From contig CAZEPB010000011.1 in assembly GCA_964514055.1 (NCBI GenBank), forward strand, positions 1-54,777: 54,777 bases of DNA. Direction: 5' to 3'. Shown here one piece after another: positions 1 to 8,260 of the stretch. The DNA comes from SG8-32-3 sp964514055 (lineage in GTDB: Archaea > Thermoproteota > Bathyarchaeia > Bathyarchaeales > Bathycorpusculaceae). A program made the position numbers and the translations under genes. Below the pieces are notes generated by a model, which was not told the DNA's origin, ran no database searches, and worked only from the letters and a program-made list of their open reading frames with translations. Numbering within the stretch: position 1 is the first letter of the stretch; each line of letters begins with the position of its first letter.

Positions 1-1958
1 GTTTCTGTTTGGGGTGTGTATGATGTGTAGGGTTCGAGGGTGTATGGAATGGTGAGACCGACTGCTATTTCGTCAAGCATTGTGGTTCTGATGGGCCCAG
101 CGGCACCTAAGTCGGCTACTGTCCTTGCATATGTTGACCTCGAGATTTGAATTTTTTTCATAAATGCTGCCGATTCCTGTTGCCATCTTTGAGTGAGCAA
201 CTTTTCTGTTGCGGCGAGTACGAGCGTGATTGGCGGTTTAGAGGGTTTTTGTGTCTCTGCTATTTCGCTTGGCGGTGTAGGTTTTTCTGAAGTTAGTTGT
301 TCGACCTCGAATGGGGTCTTGTGTATCCGGCTAACCGCTGGCTTAGGGGATAGCCAAGGATAAGTCTGAGTATGATAAGCCATGCGGGATGTCAAAATTG
401 AAGGAAGTCTGAAGGCTTCAACTGGAGCGTGTCTCCCTTCTGGTTTAAGCTTAGCAGGTATTAAACTTTGTGAGGTAGGTTCGCGGGTCTCGTAAGTCCG
501 AGATGCTTCCAAACTCGAAATTGGCTGCGTTAGAGTTTCGGTGACAAGTTTCTCGACAGTTGATGCTGCAATTGGGAGCGCTGAAAGACTAACTCGGCTA
601 TCGTGTAGTGTTACTGCCCCTTCACGAATCCACGAAGTAACTGCGATGGAGATTTTTTTTAGTAGTATGTTTATCTGGCTGGGCGGCGTCGGAGTAGGTG
701 TCTCTGGCAAAGTTCCAGCATAATGAGGGGAAGGTTCAATGCTTGGAGAAGTAGGTTGGGGTGATGGCAAACTTTGCGAGATAGGAGTTACGCTTTTTAG
801 AAAAGTTGTTTGCTTTTCAGAAATGGCTGTTGGCAATCTGGTTGCATAGCCAACTACCCTCAAGGTCTCAGGACCAAGTGTGATGCCACCAGTCCGATCG
901 GAAGGCGCTGCTTTAGCAATCACTGTTTTATCCAGTGATGTTTCTCTTGGAAATTCCTTTGATGGGGGTTCAGGAAAGCTGGTTTTTTTCTTTTCCTCAT
1001 CTATAGGGGTTGCAAGGGGTTCTGGGTGAGTGGGCTTGCGCTTTTCCTCTTTTAATGGTGTTACAAAGGATTCTGGGTAAGTGGGCTTAATCTTTTCCTC
1101 TTCTAAAGGTGTTATAAACCGTTCAGGATAACCGGGCTTTTCCTTTTCTAAGCGTGTTCCCAAGCGTTTAGGATAACTAGGTTTTATCCTTTCCTCTTCT
1201 ATAGGTGTTACCAAGGGTTGTGGGTATCTGGGTTTTTCCTTTTGCCCTTCTATAGGGGTTAAGCGTTCTGAATAAGCGGATTTGACCTTCTCCTCTTCTA
1301 AGGGTGTTACAAAGCGGTAGGGCGTAAGACCTGCAAAAACAGTGCGATCCAGTAACACGGGTTTAGACGCTGCCGCAAGAAAAGTGATGGGAACTGCTTG
1401 CCTTTTGTATTCAATAAGCGTTGAAGACAGCGTCGTCATGCTTGGAGTTAGTCTGGACCAAAGTTGAGTTTGCACTTCCGCAATACGCTGAACTAGAGTT
1501 TCTTGAGGTACCTCTGCCAATTGTTTCTCGAAAATTTTCCCTGTGATCTCAGGTTCCTGTGGTTTCGGAAAGGTAGTAAGTTTAGCAGGTTTCTTGGTTA
1601 GCGGTACATCCACTTTTGATATCGCTCTGACTACAGAGAGGTCTAAAAGAAATGGAATCGCGAGTTTTCCAGTTTGTGGAGGAAAATACTCGCCACCCCT
1701 TAGTGTTATGCCTTCTGTCTCGAGATAATACGGAAAAAGAAGCGTGAATCTAGTTAAGGTGAACTCTTGAATTGATCTGTATAAAATTGATTGATAACTA
1801 ACAGTCTTAACTATGAAGCCAAGAAAAAAGGAAAAAAATGAGGTTAGAGGAGCATAGAATTTTGAGACTTCGGTCACAATTTCCCATAGGCTTTCGATGA
1901 AATGTTGGCTTGATTGTGCCAACTCAAGAGGTTTTTGTATGAAATCAACTTTTTCCAT
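1..1958 (-). CDS. Tape-measure-like tail protein, partial (runs off the left edge)
   Basis: An uninterrupted reading frame of about 652 codons starts at an ATG at 1958 and is still open at the window edge. It lies 15 bp after the frameshifted chaperone, where tailed viruses and contractile injection systems place the tape-measure gene; the assignment rests on that order and the length. The N-terminus holds a hydrophobic segment around residues 35-55 (FYAPLTSFFSFFLGFIV). Residues about 215-330 contain seven imperfect repeats of 16-18 residues of the type F-V-T-P-L-E-E-E-K-x-K-P-x-Y-P-E. The rest is rich in Pro, Thr and Ser, which is unusual for a mainly helical tape measure. It could instead be a tail-associated structural or baseplate-linked protein. 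I see no enzymatic motif. Confidence 0.62.
   Translation of the reverse strand, partial: MEKVDFIQKPLELAQSSQHFIESLWEIVTEVSKFYAPLTSFFSFFLGFIVKTVSYQSILYRSIQEFTLTRFTLLFPYYLETEGITLRGGEYFPPQTGKLAIPFLLDLSVVRAISKVDVPLTKKPAKLTTFPKPQEPEITGKIFEKQLAEVPQETLVQRIAEVQTQLWSRLTPSMTTLSSTLIEYKRQAVPITFLAAASKPVLLDRTVFAGLTPYRFVTPLEEEKVKSAYSERLTPIEGQKEKPRYPQPLVTPIEEERIKPSYPKRLGTRLEKEKPGYPERFITPLEEEKIKPTYPESFVTPLKEEKRKPTHPEPLATPIDEEKKKTSFPEPPSKEFPRETSLDKTVIAKAAPSDRTGGITLGPETLRVVGYATRLPTAISEKQTTFLKSVTPISQSLPSPQPTSPSIEPSPHYAGTLPETPTPTPPSQINILLKKISIAVTSWIREGAVTLHDSRVSLSALPIAASTVEKLVTETLTQPISSLEASRTYETREPTSQSLIPAKLKPEGRHAPVEAFRLPSILTSRMAYHTQTYPWLSPKPAVSRIHKTPFEVEQLTSEKPTPPSEIAETQKPSKPPITLVLAATEKLLTQRWQQESAAFMKKIQISRSTYARTVADLGAAGPIRTTMLDEIAVGLTIPYTLEPYTSYTPQTE
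966..1317 (-). repeat. Seven in-frame degenerate repeats (about 51 bp) in the tape-measure-like gene
   Basis: On the minus strand, units encoding variants of FVTPLEEEKIKPTYPE follow one another (examples: LVTPIEEERIKPSYPK, FITPLEEEKIKPTYPE, FVTPLKEEKRKPTHPE). Units are diverged at the DNA level, so this is an old protein repeat and not a recent tandem duplication. Repeat number could affect protein length. Confidence 0.8.
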
Positions 1959-1973
1959 ACTTTACTCAGTCTC

Positions 1974-2545
1974 TTATTCATCCTCAGTTACAACTATTCT
2001 GTGCATGCCTTCTGCCGCTAGTCTTGCTGTCTGCCTCTGTTCTATTCTGTACGCCAAAGCTGCTGTGAGAAAAAGAATTTGGTTTCTTGTGAGGTCTGCT
2101 GGATGCTCTGCAAACTTGTATCCGCAATCTATGCACAGCGCTGCTAATTCAATTCCCTCAGGGGTTCGGACGAATTTTTCAACCGCTAACTTTTTTTTTG
2201 TGCTGTTGTCCCTGTTACACCGCTTAATTCTAGAACTTTCATGCCGATATATTCGGGTACACCAAATTTCATGCTCGCTACTTCTTCCGAAGTCAGCTTT
2301 GGTTCCTCAAGCCCCATTGAAGCAGCTAGTCTCAAGGCTTTGAAGTTTTTGTGTATGTCTATTTTGTTCAGGTTTGGGGTCCCATCTTTCTTCAAAGGTA
2401 CGTTGCCTATGACTTCGAAGATTTTTGTCAGTTCGCCGTCTGTTAGGGGGCGAATGACTACTTCAGCGTTCCCATACTCGTTTATTTTAAGTGTTTCCCT
2501 GTATTTTGTTCCTTGAATAATTGCCTGTTTCGTTAGCTTAGGCAT
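1974..2545 (-). CDS. Tail assembly chaperone with likely programmed -1 frameshift (short and long forms)
   Basis: The zero-frame product is 119 residues (2186-2545) and ends Q-K-K-S-stop immediately after nine consecutive A residues. Slipping back one base there reads through A-L-A-V-E-K-F-V-R-T-P-E-G for another 71 codons to a TAA at 1974, giving a product of about 190 residues. Tail-assembly chaperones of lambda (gpG/gpGT) and of many contractile phages use exactly this arrangement, between the tail tube and the tape-measure gene, and both forms are needed to load the tape measure. The N-terminal part (LTDGELTKIFEVIGNVP) resembles XkdN-like chaperones. ATG start with GGAGA about 8 bases upstream. 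The short form is certain as an open frame; the frameshift is inferred from slip site, context and intact -1 frame. Confidence 0.8.
2191..2199 (-). promoter_or_regulatory. Slippery A9 site for -1 ribosomal frameshifting
   Basis: Nine A residues on the coding strand, read in zero frame as CAA AAA AAA AGT TAG, so tandem slippage on A-AAA-AAA is possible. The zero-frame stop follows two codons after the slip codons. Downstream the -1 frame is open for 71 codons. I did not identify a clear downstream pseudoknot by eye. Confidence 0.75.
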
Positions 2546-2559
2546 TTATCTGTTCTCCG

Positions 2560-3000
2560 CTATAGCCCTGGTATCTTTCCGTAGTCTGTTTCAATATCCC
2601 CGATTTTCGATCTTATTCTCGTTCCAGAGAAAGTGTACTCGCTTAACGCTTGTCCATTCGCGTCAAGTGTTAAACGATTGCTCTCAAGAGAGCATTCGTC
2701 AAAGGAAATAGTCCCCACTACCTTGTTAGTAGCTCCTTGCTTAAGCTCTACTACCAGTTGGAAGGTTTTTTCTTCTGACATCAATTGCTCAAACTGTGGA
2801 TACGATGATCTGACTGTGAGTATCCCCGTCACATACATCGAACCGTAGTCTACGCCCAACCTTTCATGAATCCCAATAGCATGGACGTTTTTTCGAGCCC
2901 TAACTATCTTATAGTCTATAGACTGCAGACCTGGTATGACTTCTCCATCGCACTTGACGTTGCTAATATTTGCTGAAGCAACAATTGGTGCTGCTGGCAC
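2560..3000 (-). CDS. Contractile tail tube protein
   Basis: A 146-residue protein directly after the sheath gene, the place and size of the inner tube protein of myovirus tails and contractile injection systems (about 140-170 residues). The sequence has the alternating beta pattern of Hcp/gp19-like tube proteins, with a conserved-looking middle (TGILTVRSSYPQFEQLMSEE) and C-terminal strand (SEYTFSGTRIRSKIGDIETDYGKIPGL is split by turns). The start is a GTG at 3000 with a strong GGAGGTG eight bases upstream, which overlaps the end of the sheath gene. It should polymerise inside the sheath. Family assignment comes from order, length and general similarity. Confidence 0.78.
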   Translation of the reverse strand: MPAAPIVASANISNVKCDGEVIPGLQSIDYKIVRARKNVHAIGIHERLGVDYGSMYVTGILTVRSSYPQFEQLMSEEKTFQLVVELKQGATNKVVGTISFDECSLESNRLTLDANGQALSEYTFSGTRIRSKIGDIETDYGKIPGL

Positions 3001-3016
3001 TCTTTTTCACCTCCAT

Positions 3017-4399
3017 TTACGCTTGCACGGTTAAGGTTGCGTATATGTAGTCAATTGCTCTCACGGGTCTTACTGCAATGTCAACGCGCACTATGCCTTG
3101 GGCAAAGTCCAGCTGTGATGAATAGACATCCACTAGAAATGCTGGTTCCTTTCCGTCAGTGCTTGGGACAATGGATTCCTCCTTTGACATAGTCAACAGA
3201 AACTCTGTCAGCTTTTCTCTTAGGGCAGTACGTCCTCCTGCAGTGTTCAAGGTACCGATGAAGTTTTCGCTGACGTTTTTTACTCCTCTCACAGCATGAT
3301 CCGCTACTCTCATTACGCTTATCTGCTCTTTGCTGGTCGTAATTCCCTTCTCTATGATTATTCCTCTACCGCGTCGCGCTTCAAGAGGCAAGATCCCTGC
3401 CTTTAACAGTTCCATTAACTCTGAAGGTCTATAGCGGGTCTCAAGTTCAGCAACACCAGTCAAGGGCTTAAACGTTGGCGAATAGTAGTATTCCAGCTTG
3501 CTAAGCAATCCTGCAACTGCTCCGCTGACTCCGTAGGGGGCGACGATTACGAATCTGTCACTAGACAATACTTCAGTTCTTTTCACTATATCCTGAATTG
3601 TTTCTCTTGGACCAACACTCCCTATTCCGATTCTGTTTTTTGCGTCTTTGCTCATGTTATGGCAGTGGGCATCTATTAGCGCATGAACCTTTGGGTCCCA
3701 ACAATCGGCGGCATATACTAAGTCTATGTCGTCTTCCATCTCTAGCATTTCTAAAGCTTTTTCAAAATCCTTCAAATCAGGTTGAGCTGTTTTTCCTCCA
3801 GTTAAATTCGTCTCTCCTAGTGCGGGGTTCTTCTTCGCAGGTTTGATTTCCTTTGCGGCTTTAGGTTCTTTCCATATATCTGTTGCACCAACCATCTTCG
3901 AGCGACTGTTCAAGACGTCGACTATGTATAGATCACTCGCGTTGTCCATGGTCAGGTTATCAAAGACTTCGAATGCCACACCGTCAGTTACCTGAATAGA
4001 CACTGTACCCGCAGCAGATCCCTTCGAGATACCGACTTTGATGTTGTTGCCTGCTTCTCCGGGGGATTTCGCCTCTACTTTTAAGCAGTTTTCGCCATCT
4101 GCAGTTTTTATTGTGGCAGAAGCACTTTCTGAGCCAGTAGCTTCAATGCGAGTCACAAATACCGTAAAAACGCCGTTTAGAAATGCTAGTCGAGCTTCTT
4201 TTGTCAAACTTTGATTCGGGTCGTCGCCAAACTTGTCTTTGAATTCCCTGAAGCTGGTAACGGGTGTCGGTAGTAGCACTGGTCCTTTTTCAGCTGTTCC
4301 CATTATTCCAACGATTCCGGATGGATTAAGTTGTTGTGGAACGATTTCTTTCACTACTTTTATTTCCACGCCTGGCAAAATTCTTGCTAATTCACTCAC
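3017..4399 (-). CDS. Contractile tail sheath protein
   Basis: A 460-residue protein typical of tail sheaths: N-terminal PGVEIKVVKE beta strand and G-I-V-G-I-M-G-T-AEKGP segment, a variable middle domain, then the conserved C-terminal region with ARRGRGIIIEKGITT, RVADHAVRGVKNV and the closing strand VDVYSSQLDFAQGIVRVDIAVRPVRAIDYIYATLTV. Sheaths contract to drive the inner tube through a target envelope. Start is GTG at 4399, with AAGGAGA almost touching the start codon. A TATA-like element lies about 50 bases upstream, so this is probably the first gene of the minus-strand tail operon. Capsid, portal, baseplate and AAA+ genes are not in the window, so provirus versus extracellular contractile injection system cannot be decided here. 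Confidence 0.9.
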   Translation of the reverse strand: MSELARILPGVEIKVVKEIVPQQLNPSGIVGIMGTAEKGPVLLPTPVTSFREFKDKFGDDPNQSLTKEARLAFLNGVFTVFVTRIEATGSESASATIKTADGENCLKVEAKSPGEAGNNIKVGISKGSAAGTVSIQVTDGVAFEVFDNLTMDNASDLYIVDVLNSRSKMVGATDIWKEPKAAKEIKPAKKNPALGETNLTGGKTAQPDLKDFEKALEMLEMEDDIDLVYAADCWDPKVHALIDAHCHNMSKDAKNRIGIGSVGPRETIQDIVKRTEVLSSDRFVIVAPYGVSGAVAGLLSKLEYYYSPTFKPLTGVAELETRYRPSELMELLKAGILPLEARRGRGIIIEKGITTSKEQISVMRVADHAVRGVKNVSENFIGTLNTAGGRTALREKLTEFLLTMSKEESIVPSTDGKEPAFLVDVYSSQLDFAQGIVRVDIAVRPVRAIDYIYATLTVQA

Positions 4400-4444
4400 T
4401 CTCCTTTTTTTGGTTCTCCCGAACTCTATCTATTAGCCTAATCT

Positions 4445-4457
4445 CTTTATAAGCTTT
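4445..4457 (-). promoter_or_regulatory. TATA-like promoter of the tail operon
   Basis: Minus-strand AGCTTATAAAGAG, about 50 bases before the sheath start, placing a transcript start near 4425. Confidence 0.5.
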
Positions 4458-4766
4458 GAAGAAATACACTTCTAGCGCTTGTATATTTAAAACGCCAAGC
4501 CGTACTACGCGTTTTATCTACTTTTAGAGGTGGCTAAAGAAATGCCAGCTTTCTTGCCCATTAAAAAGCAGTAATAACTTGAAAAAGGGCTTAGAACGTC
4601 TGCATATGGTTGTTTCTACGTCTTTTTTTCCTAATCAGATCTGAACACGCTTATTTTGGTTGCATAACCACGTTTCATTTGGCGTTATCGATAGGCAGTG
4701 CGGAGCGTCAGCTTTAGCAAATTTTAAATACAAATTGAGGCTAATTATAGCTTCGAGGTCGATATT

Positions 4767-4817
4767 GTGCCTAAAGCTGCCAAAGGAAAGAAGAAAAAGG
4801 CTGCAAAGAAGAAATAA
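4767..4817 (+). CDS. Lysine-rich micropeptide (16 residues)
   Basis: Reads MPKAAKGKKKKAAKKK from a GTG start. Two signals support expression: GAGGT seven bases upstream of the GTG, and a TATA-like TTTTAAATA about 40 bases upstream that would start transcription near 4750. Ten of 16 residues are lysine, resembling the basic tails of histones and small DNA-compacting proteins. Binding to nucleic acid is inferred from charge only. A chance A-rich frame cannot be excluded. Confidence 0.45.
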   Translation: MPKAAKGKKKKAAKKK

Positions 4818-4981
4818 AGCCTTCCTCACGAGTTATTTTCCTCCCATTTTTCTATTTTTCCATGAAAAAAAGTTGTATGTTCAATAATGTTTTTGCTTTT
4901 TGCAATTTCTTAGATATGAGAAATAAATCTTTTTATATTGAAGTGATTACTCTCTTCGTAGTCAAAGGAGACTGATAAATT

Positions 4982-5962
4982 ATGGCTGTCCAAGCAACAT
5001 CAGAATATATTAGTTTGTTAAATCAAGCTGTTTCAAGAGAAATCCAAGTTTCAATTCAATACATGCTGCAGCACACGAAGATGGAAAAGCTGATGCGTAA
5101 AGTGATCCCTGAGAACATTCTTCTGGACAAGACCACATACGATGCTGTCGGGAAGTTTCTTAAGGAAATCGCCATTGAAGAAATGAAGCATGCCGCAGAT
5201 ATCATGGAACGGATTTACTATCTGGGTGGTTCAGCAACCACAAAAGGTGGTAAACCAGTCATAGGAAATAGCTTAAGCGAATTTGCGAAGCTCGGAGTGA
5301 AAGCTGAAGAAGAAGCACTTGTACTGTACCGCAAGATTATCAAGGTTGCAAGGGAAATCGGAGACCGAACAACTCGTCAATTATTCCAAAAAATTTATGC
5401 TGCCGAGGAGGAGCACCTTTTCAAGTTCCAAGAATACGCAAACATGAAAGACGAAATCGAAGAGGCAGAAACAGGACCTGTATCGGGATGGCGCAAGATA
5501 TTCAGTGACGACTATTTCGTCTTGCTGAACAAGGCGGTTGCGGCTGAAATCTCGGCGATAATACAGTACACGAATCAGCATGAGAAAGCCAGTTTGCTAG
5601 CCTTGCGGGAAAAGATATCGCCGCTTGAGGTTGTTTCTGAGTCTAACAAAGCCAAGGTCATCAGTGACGTGTTGAAGACTATTTTTCTTGTGGAAATGGA
5701 GCATCTTGAAAAGATTTCCGAAAGGATTTACCTGCTTGAGGGAGAATGCACCGTTGTTCCAGACCCGTTGCCACAGGTCGGTGAGACCGCTGATGACTTC
5801 GTGAAGCTAGACCGTGAAGCTGAAAACATTGCCATAGTGCTTTATCGGCAGATTGTTACGGAAGCGGCGAAGCGCGGTGACACGACGACAAAGCGAATGT
5901 TTGAAGACATAGTGATGCAAGAAGAAGAGCACTACTGGACATTTGACGATTATATGAAATAG
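4982..5962 (+). CDS. Double ferritin-like diiron protein
   Basis: 326 residues made of two homologous halves of about 155 residues. Each half has the ferritin/bacterioferritin four-helix pattern of metal ligands: E20 in SREIQVSIQY, EEMKHA, and EEEH in the first half; AAEISAIIQY, VEMEHLEK and QEEEHYW in the second. Such proteins oxidise Fe(II), store iron or protect against peroxide. Most ferritin-like proteins are single-domain, so this is an internal duplication giving two diiron sites per chain. A TATA-like TTTTTATATT lies near 4930 and AAAGGAGA at about 4964. It appears monocistronic, with pyrimidine-rich sequence after the stop that could end transcription. Confidence 0.85.
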   Translation: MAVQATSEYISLLNQAVSREIQVSIQYMLQHTKMEKLMRKVIPENILLDKTTYDAVGKFLKEIAIEEMKHAADIMERIYYLGGSATTKGGKPVIGNSLSEFAKLGVKAEEEALVLYRKIIKVAREIGDRTTRQLFQKIYAAEEEHLFKFQEYANMKDEIEEAETGPVSGWRKIFSDDYFVLLNKAVAAEISAIIQYTNQHEKASLLALREKISPLEVVSESNKAKVISDVLKTIFLVEMEHLEKISERIYLLEGECTVVPDPLPQVGETADDFVKLDREAENIAIVLYRQIVTEAAKRGDTTTKRMFEDIVMQEEEHYWTFDDYMK

Positions 5963-6040
5963 CCTCTTTTCCTTCTTTTCTTACATCCAACCATTTTTTT
6001 GGGTACCTCGCAAGTTTTGTACTGTTGTGCTCACGGCAGT

Positions 6041-6093
6041 CTATAGCCCCCTTTTATATAGATTGAAACATAGAGTGAAATCGGGGTTGTTCT
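6041..6093 (-). promoter_or_regulatory. Recurring promoter module, copy 1 (TATATAAAAGGGGG plus upstream semi-palindrome)
   Basis: Minus-strand TATATAAAAGGGGGCTATAG at 6060-6041, preceded at 6093-6077 by AGAACAACCCCGATTTC, a weak version of the AGAACC...GGTTTCT palindrome. Transcription would start near 6034, at GAGCACAACAGT, and run toward the ferritin gene 3' end. No ORF follows, so the product would be a short antisense or non-coding RNA. The same module recurs at 23.8, 40.1 and 43.3 kb. Confidence 0.55.
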
Positions 6094-6150
6094 TTTCCGA
6101 AAGCTTAATTCGCTAGCGCGCGAAAGTAAATTACGGCAGAGGCGAACTGA

Positions 6151-6291
6151 ATGGTAAAAGAAGAAAATGAACTGCCTCGTTGCGACGGATGCGGCGAATT
6201 CATTGACGATTGCAAGTGTGTCTGCCCTTACTGCGGCAAAAGTTCTGGCTGCGACTGCTGCACCGGCTACGGCAGAGCAACAGGCGGATAA
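6151..6291 (+). CDS. Small cysteine-rich zinc-ribbon protein (46 residues)
   Basis: Begins MVKEENELPRCDGCGEFIDD and has nine cysteines arranged as CxxC, CxCxC, xxC and CxCC, with the motif CVCPYCGKSSGCDCC. ATG start has GAGG eight bases upstream. It sits 46 bases before the 2-oxoacid:ferredoxin oxidoreductase alpha subunit on the same strand, so it is probably co-transcribed. The cysteine pairs could hold zinc or an Fe-S cluster; a ferredoxin-like role is unlikely because the spacing does not match CxxCxxCxxxC. Confidence 0.7.
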   Translation: MVKEENELPRCDGCGEFIDDCKCVCPYCGKSSGCDCCTGYGRATGG

Positions 6292-6337
6292 AAGAATCAT
6301 TCGTCGCCCGCAATTATTTCGGTTGTGAAAAAAGAAA

Positions 6338-8260
6338 ATGGTAGTTAATAGTGTAAATTGGATGGCTGGCGGAGCACAGGGAAGCGGCGTGGACACCGCG
6401 GCAAACATTTTTGGAAAAGCCTGCGGCTACGGCGGACTCTACGTTTTCGGAAGAAGAGAATACCACTCTAACATAAAAGGGCTGCACAGCTACTTCCACC
6501 TGCGTATATCGCCGAAAGAGATTCTGGCGAACATAAACGATGTGGACTTGTTAGCGGCGTTTGATGCTGAAACCGTGGTGAGGCACTTGAACGAAGTTGT
6601 CCCCGAAGGCGGCGTAATCGTAGACTCAAAAGACACAAACACCAAGGTTCTAAACATACCGACGTTACCCCCAGAATTCAAAGAAGAACTCGTCAAGTTC
6701 ATGAAAGAAAATAACGTTGGCGAAACCCTGAACGACTGGCTTAACCATGCAAAACAGAAAGGCATCCGCGTTTTTCCTGTGCCCTACATGGAGCTGCTAA
6801 ACCAAATTGGAGAAAAACTCGGAATAGAAAAAATAAGCAGGATAACACGGATGATAAACGTCTTAACCATAGGCGTGTCTTTTGCACTCTTAAAGTACGA
6901 CAGACATCTCGCGGAAAAAGCCGTGAAAGCAACTTTTGCAGCAAAAGGGAAAATCGCTGAAATGAACGTGACGGCTTTGAACCACGCGTACGACTACGCA
7001 GAAAAAAACTTTGACGGATTTAAGCACAGGCTTGAAAAAACCGAGGTTAACGAAGAGCGATTGTTCCTTACCGGAAATCAAGCAGTTGCCATGGGCAAAG
7101 TCCTCGGCGGCTGCAGAGTGCAAACATACTATCCTATCACACCCGCGGCTGACGAAAGCGAGTACTTGGAAGCGCATCAAATCATGAAAACCGGCCGCGA
7201 AGACGAAGCCATAGTGGTAATCCAAACCGAAGATGAGATTGCTGCTATAAACTCGGCTTCAGGCGCCGCGTTAGCTGGTGCTAGAGCCGCAACCTCCACC
7301 TCTGGACCAGGTTTTTCGCTGATGGTGGAAGGCTTAAGCTGGGCGGGAAAAAGCGAAGTGCCAGTGGTGATAACGTATTATCAGCGAGGCGCTCCTGCTA
7401 CAGGCTTGCCCACTCGTAATGGCCAAGGTGACTTGAGGTTCGCTATGCACGCTGGTCACGGAGAGTTCCCGCGAATAATACTTGCTTCAGGAGACATTCA
7501 AGAGTGCTTTTACGACGCAGCAAAAGTGTTCAACCTCGCAGAAAAGTACCAGATGCCCGTGATTCACTTGATGGATAAAGCTATGGCGAACTGTTCACAG
7601 ACCTATCCAGTTTTTGACCATGACAAATTCAAGATTGAGCGCGGCGATATAGTCACGGAAAAAGAGTTGGAAGGCAAAGAGTACAGGCGATTCAGATTAA
7701 CGGAAACAGGTGTCTCACCTAGGGCTATGTTGGGCACAAAGAACGGCTTGCACTGGTACACGGGAGACGAGCACAACGAGGTTGGGCACATCAGCGAGGA
7801 ACCCTTAAACAGAAGGTTAATGGTTGAAAAGAGAATGAAGAAACTTGAATTAGTCGAAAAAGAAGTGCCCGTTGAGGACAAACTGAAATTTTACGGAGAC
7901 CGAGATTCAGAAAACATCGTGGTGAGCTGGGGTTCACCGAAAGGAGCCATCATTGAGTCGATTAACATGCTGAAACAAGAAGGCTTAAGCTTAGGCTTCA
8001 TGCAGATGCGGCTTTTAAATCCGCTTCCCGCTGAAGAAGTGAAAAAAGCGCTTGAAGGCAAAAAGCGAATAATCGACATCGAAGACAACTACGCAGGGCA
8101 GCTGGGCGGGGTAATAAAAGAAAAAACGGGAATCGCTCCGAACTTTTACATTCTCAAGTACACGGGGCGACCGATGACGACCACAGAAGTGCACCAAGCG
8201 CTTAAGGCGATATTAACTGGCAAAGCGCCTGAAAGGGAGGTGTTGATGTTTGGGTCTTAA
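6338..8260 (+). CDS. korA: 2-oxoacid:ferredoxin oxidoreductase, fused gamma-alpha subunit
   Basis: 640 residues. Residues 1 to about 195 form the gamma domain (GGAQGSGVDTAANIFGKACG start), and the alpha domain follows, with the YPITP motif (YYPITPAADESEY) described for Sulfolobus-type enzymes. The enzyme oxidatively decarboxylates 2-oxoacids to acyl-CoA, reducing ferredoxin in the cytosol. The gamma-alpha fusion with a separate beta subunit and no delta ferredoxin subunit is the archaeal/aerobe-like two-subunit form. Substrate range (pyruvate, 2-oxoglutarate or broad) cannot be read from sequence. The gene overlaps the beta gene by 11 bases. Confidence 0.9.
   Translation: MVVNSVNWMAGGAQGSGVDTAANIFGKACGYGGLYVFGRREYHSNIKGLHSYFHLRISPKEILANINDVDLLAAFDAETVVRHLNEVVPEGGVIVDSKDTNTKVLNIPTLPPEFKEELVKFMKENNVGETLNDWLNHAKQKGIRVFPVPYMELLNQIGEKLGIEKISRITRMINVLTIGVSFALLKYDRHLAEKAVKATFAAKGKIAEMNVTALNHAYDYAEKNFDGFKHRLEKTEVNEERLFLTGNQAVAMGKVLGGCRVQTYYPITPAADESEYLEAHQIMKTGREDEAIVVIQTEDEIAAINSASGAALAGARAATSTSGPGFSLMVEGLSWAGKSEVPVVITYYQRGAPATGLPTRNGQGDLRFAMHAGHGEFPRIILASGDIQECFYDAAKVFNLAEKYQMPVIHLMDKAMANCSQTYPVFDHDKFKIERGDIVTEKELEGKEYRRFRLTETGVSPRAMLGTKNGLHWYTGDEHNEVGHISEEPLNRRLMVEKRMKKLELVEKEVPVEDKLKFYGDRDSENIVVSWGSPKGAIIESINMLKQEGLSLGFMQMRLLNPLPAEEVKKALEGKKRIIDIEDNYAGQLGGVIKEKTGIAPNFYILKYTGRPMTTTEVHQALKAILTGKAPEREVLMFGS

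Noticed and set aside
4635..4887. Two overlapping frames of 64 and 75 codons on both strands
   Set aside because: Low-complexity Lys/Phe composition caused by the A-rich micropeptide region; no start signals.
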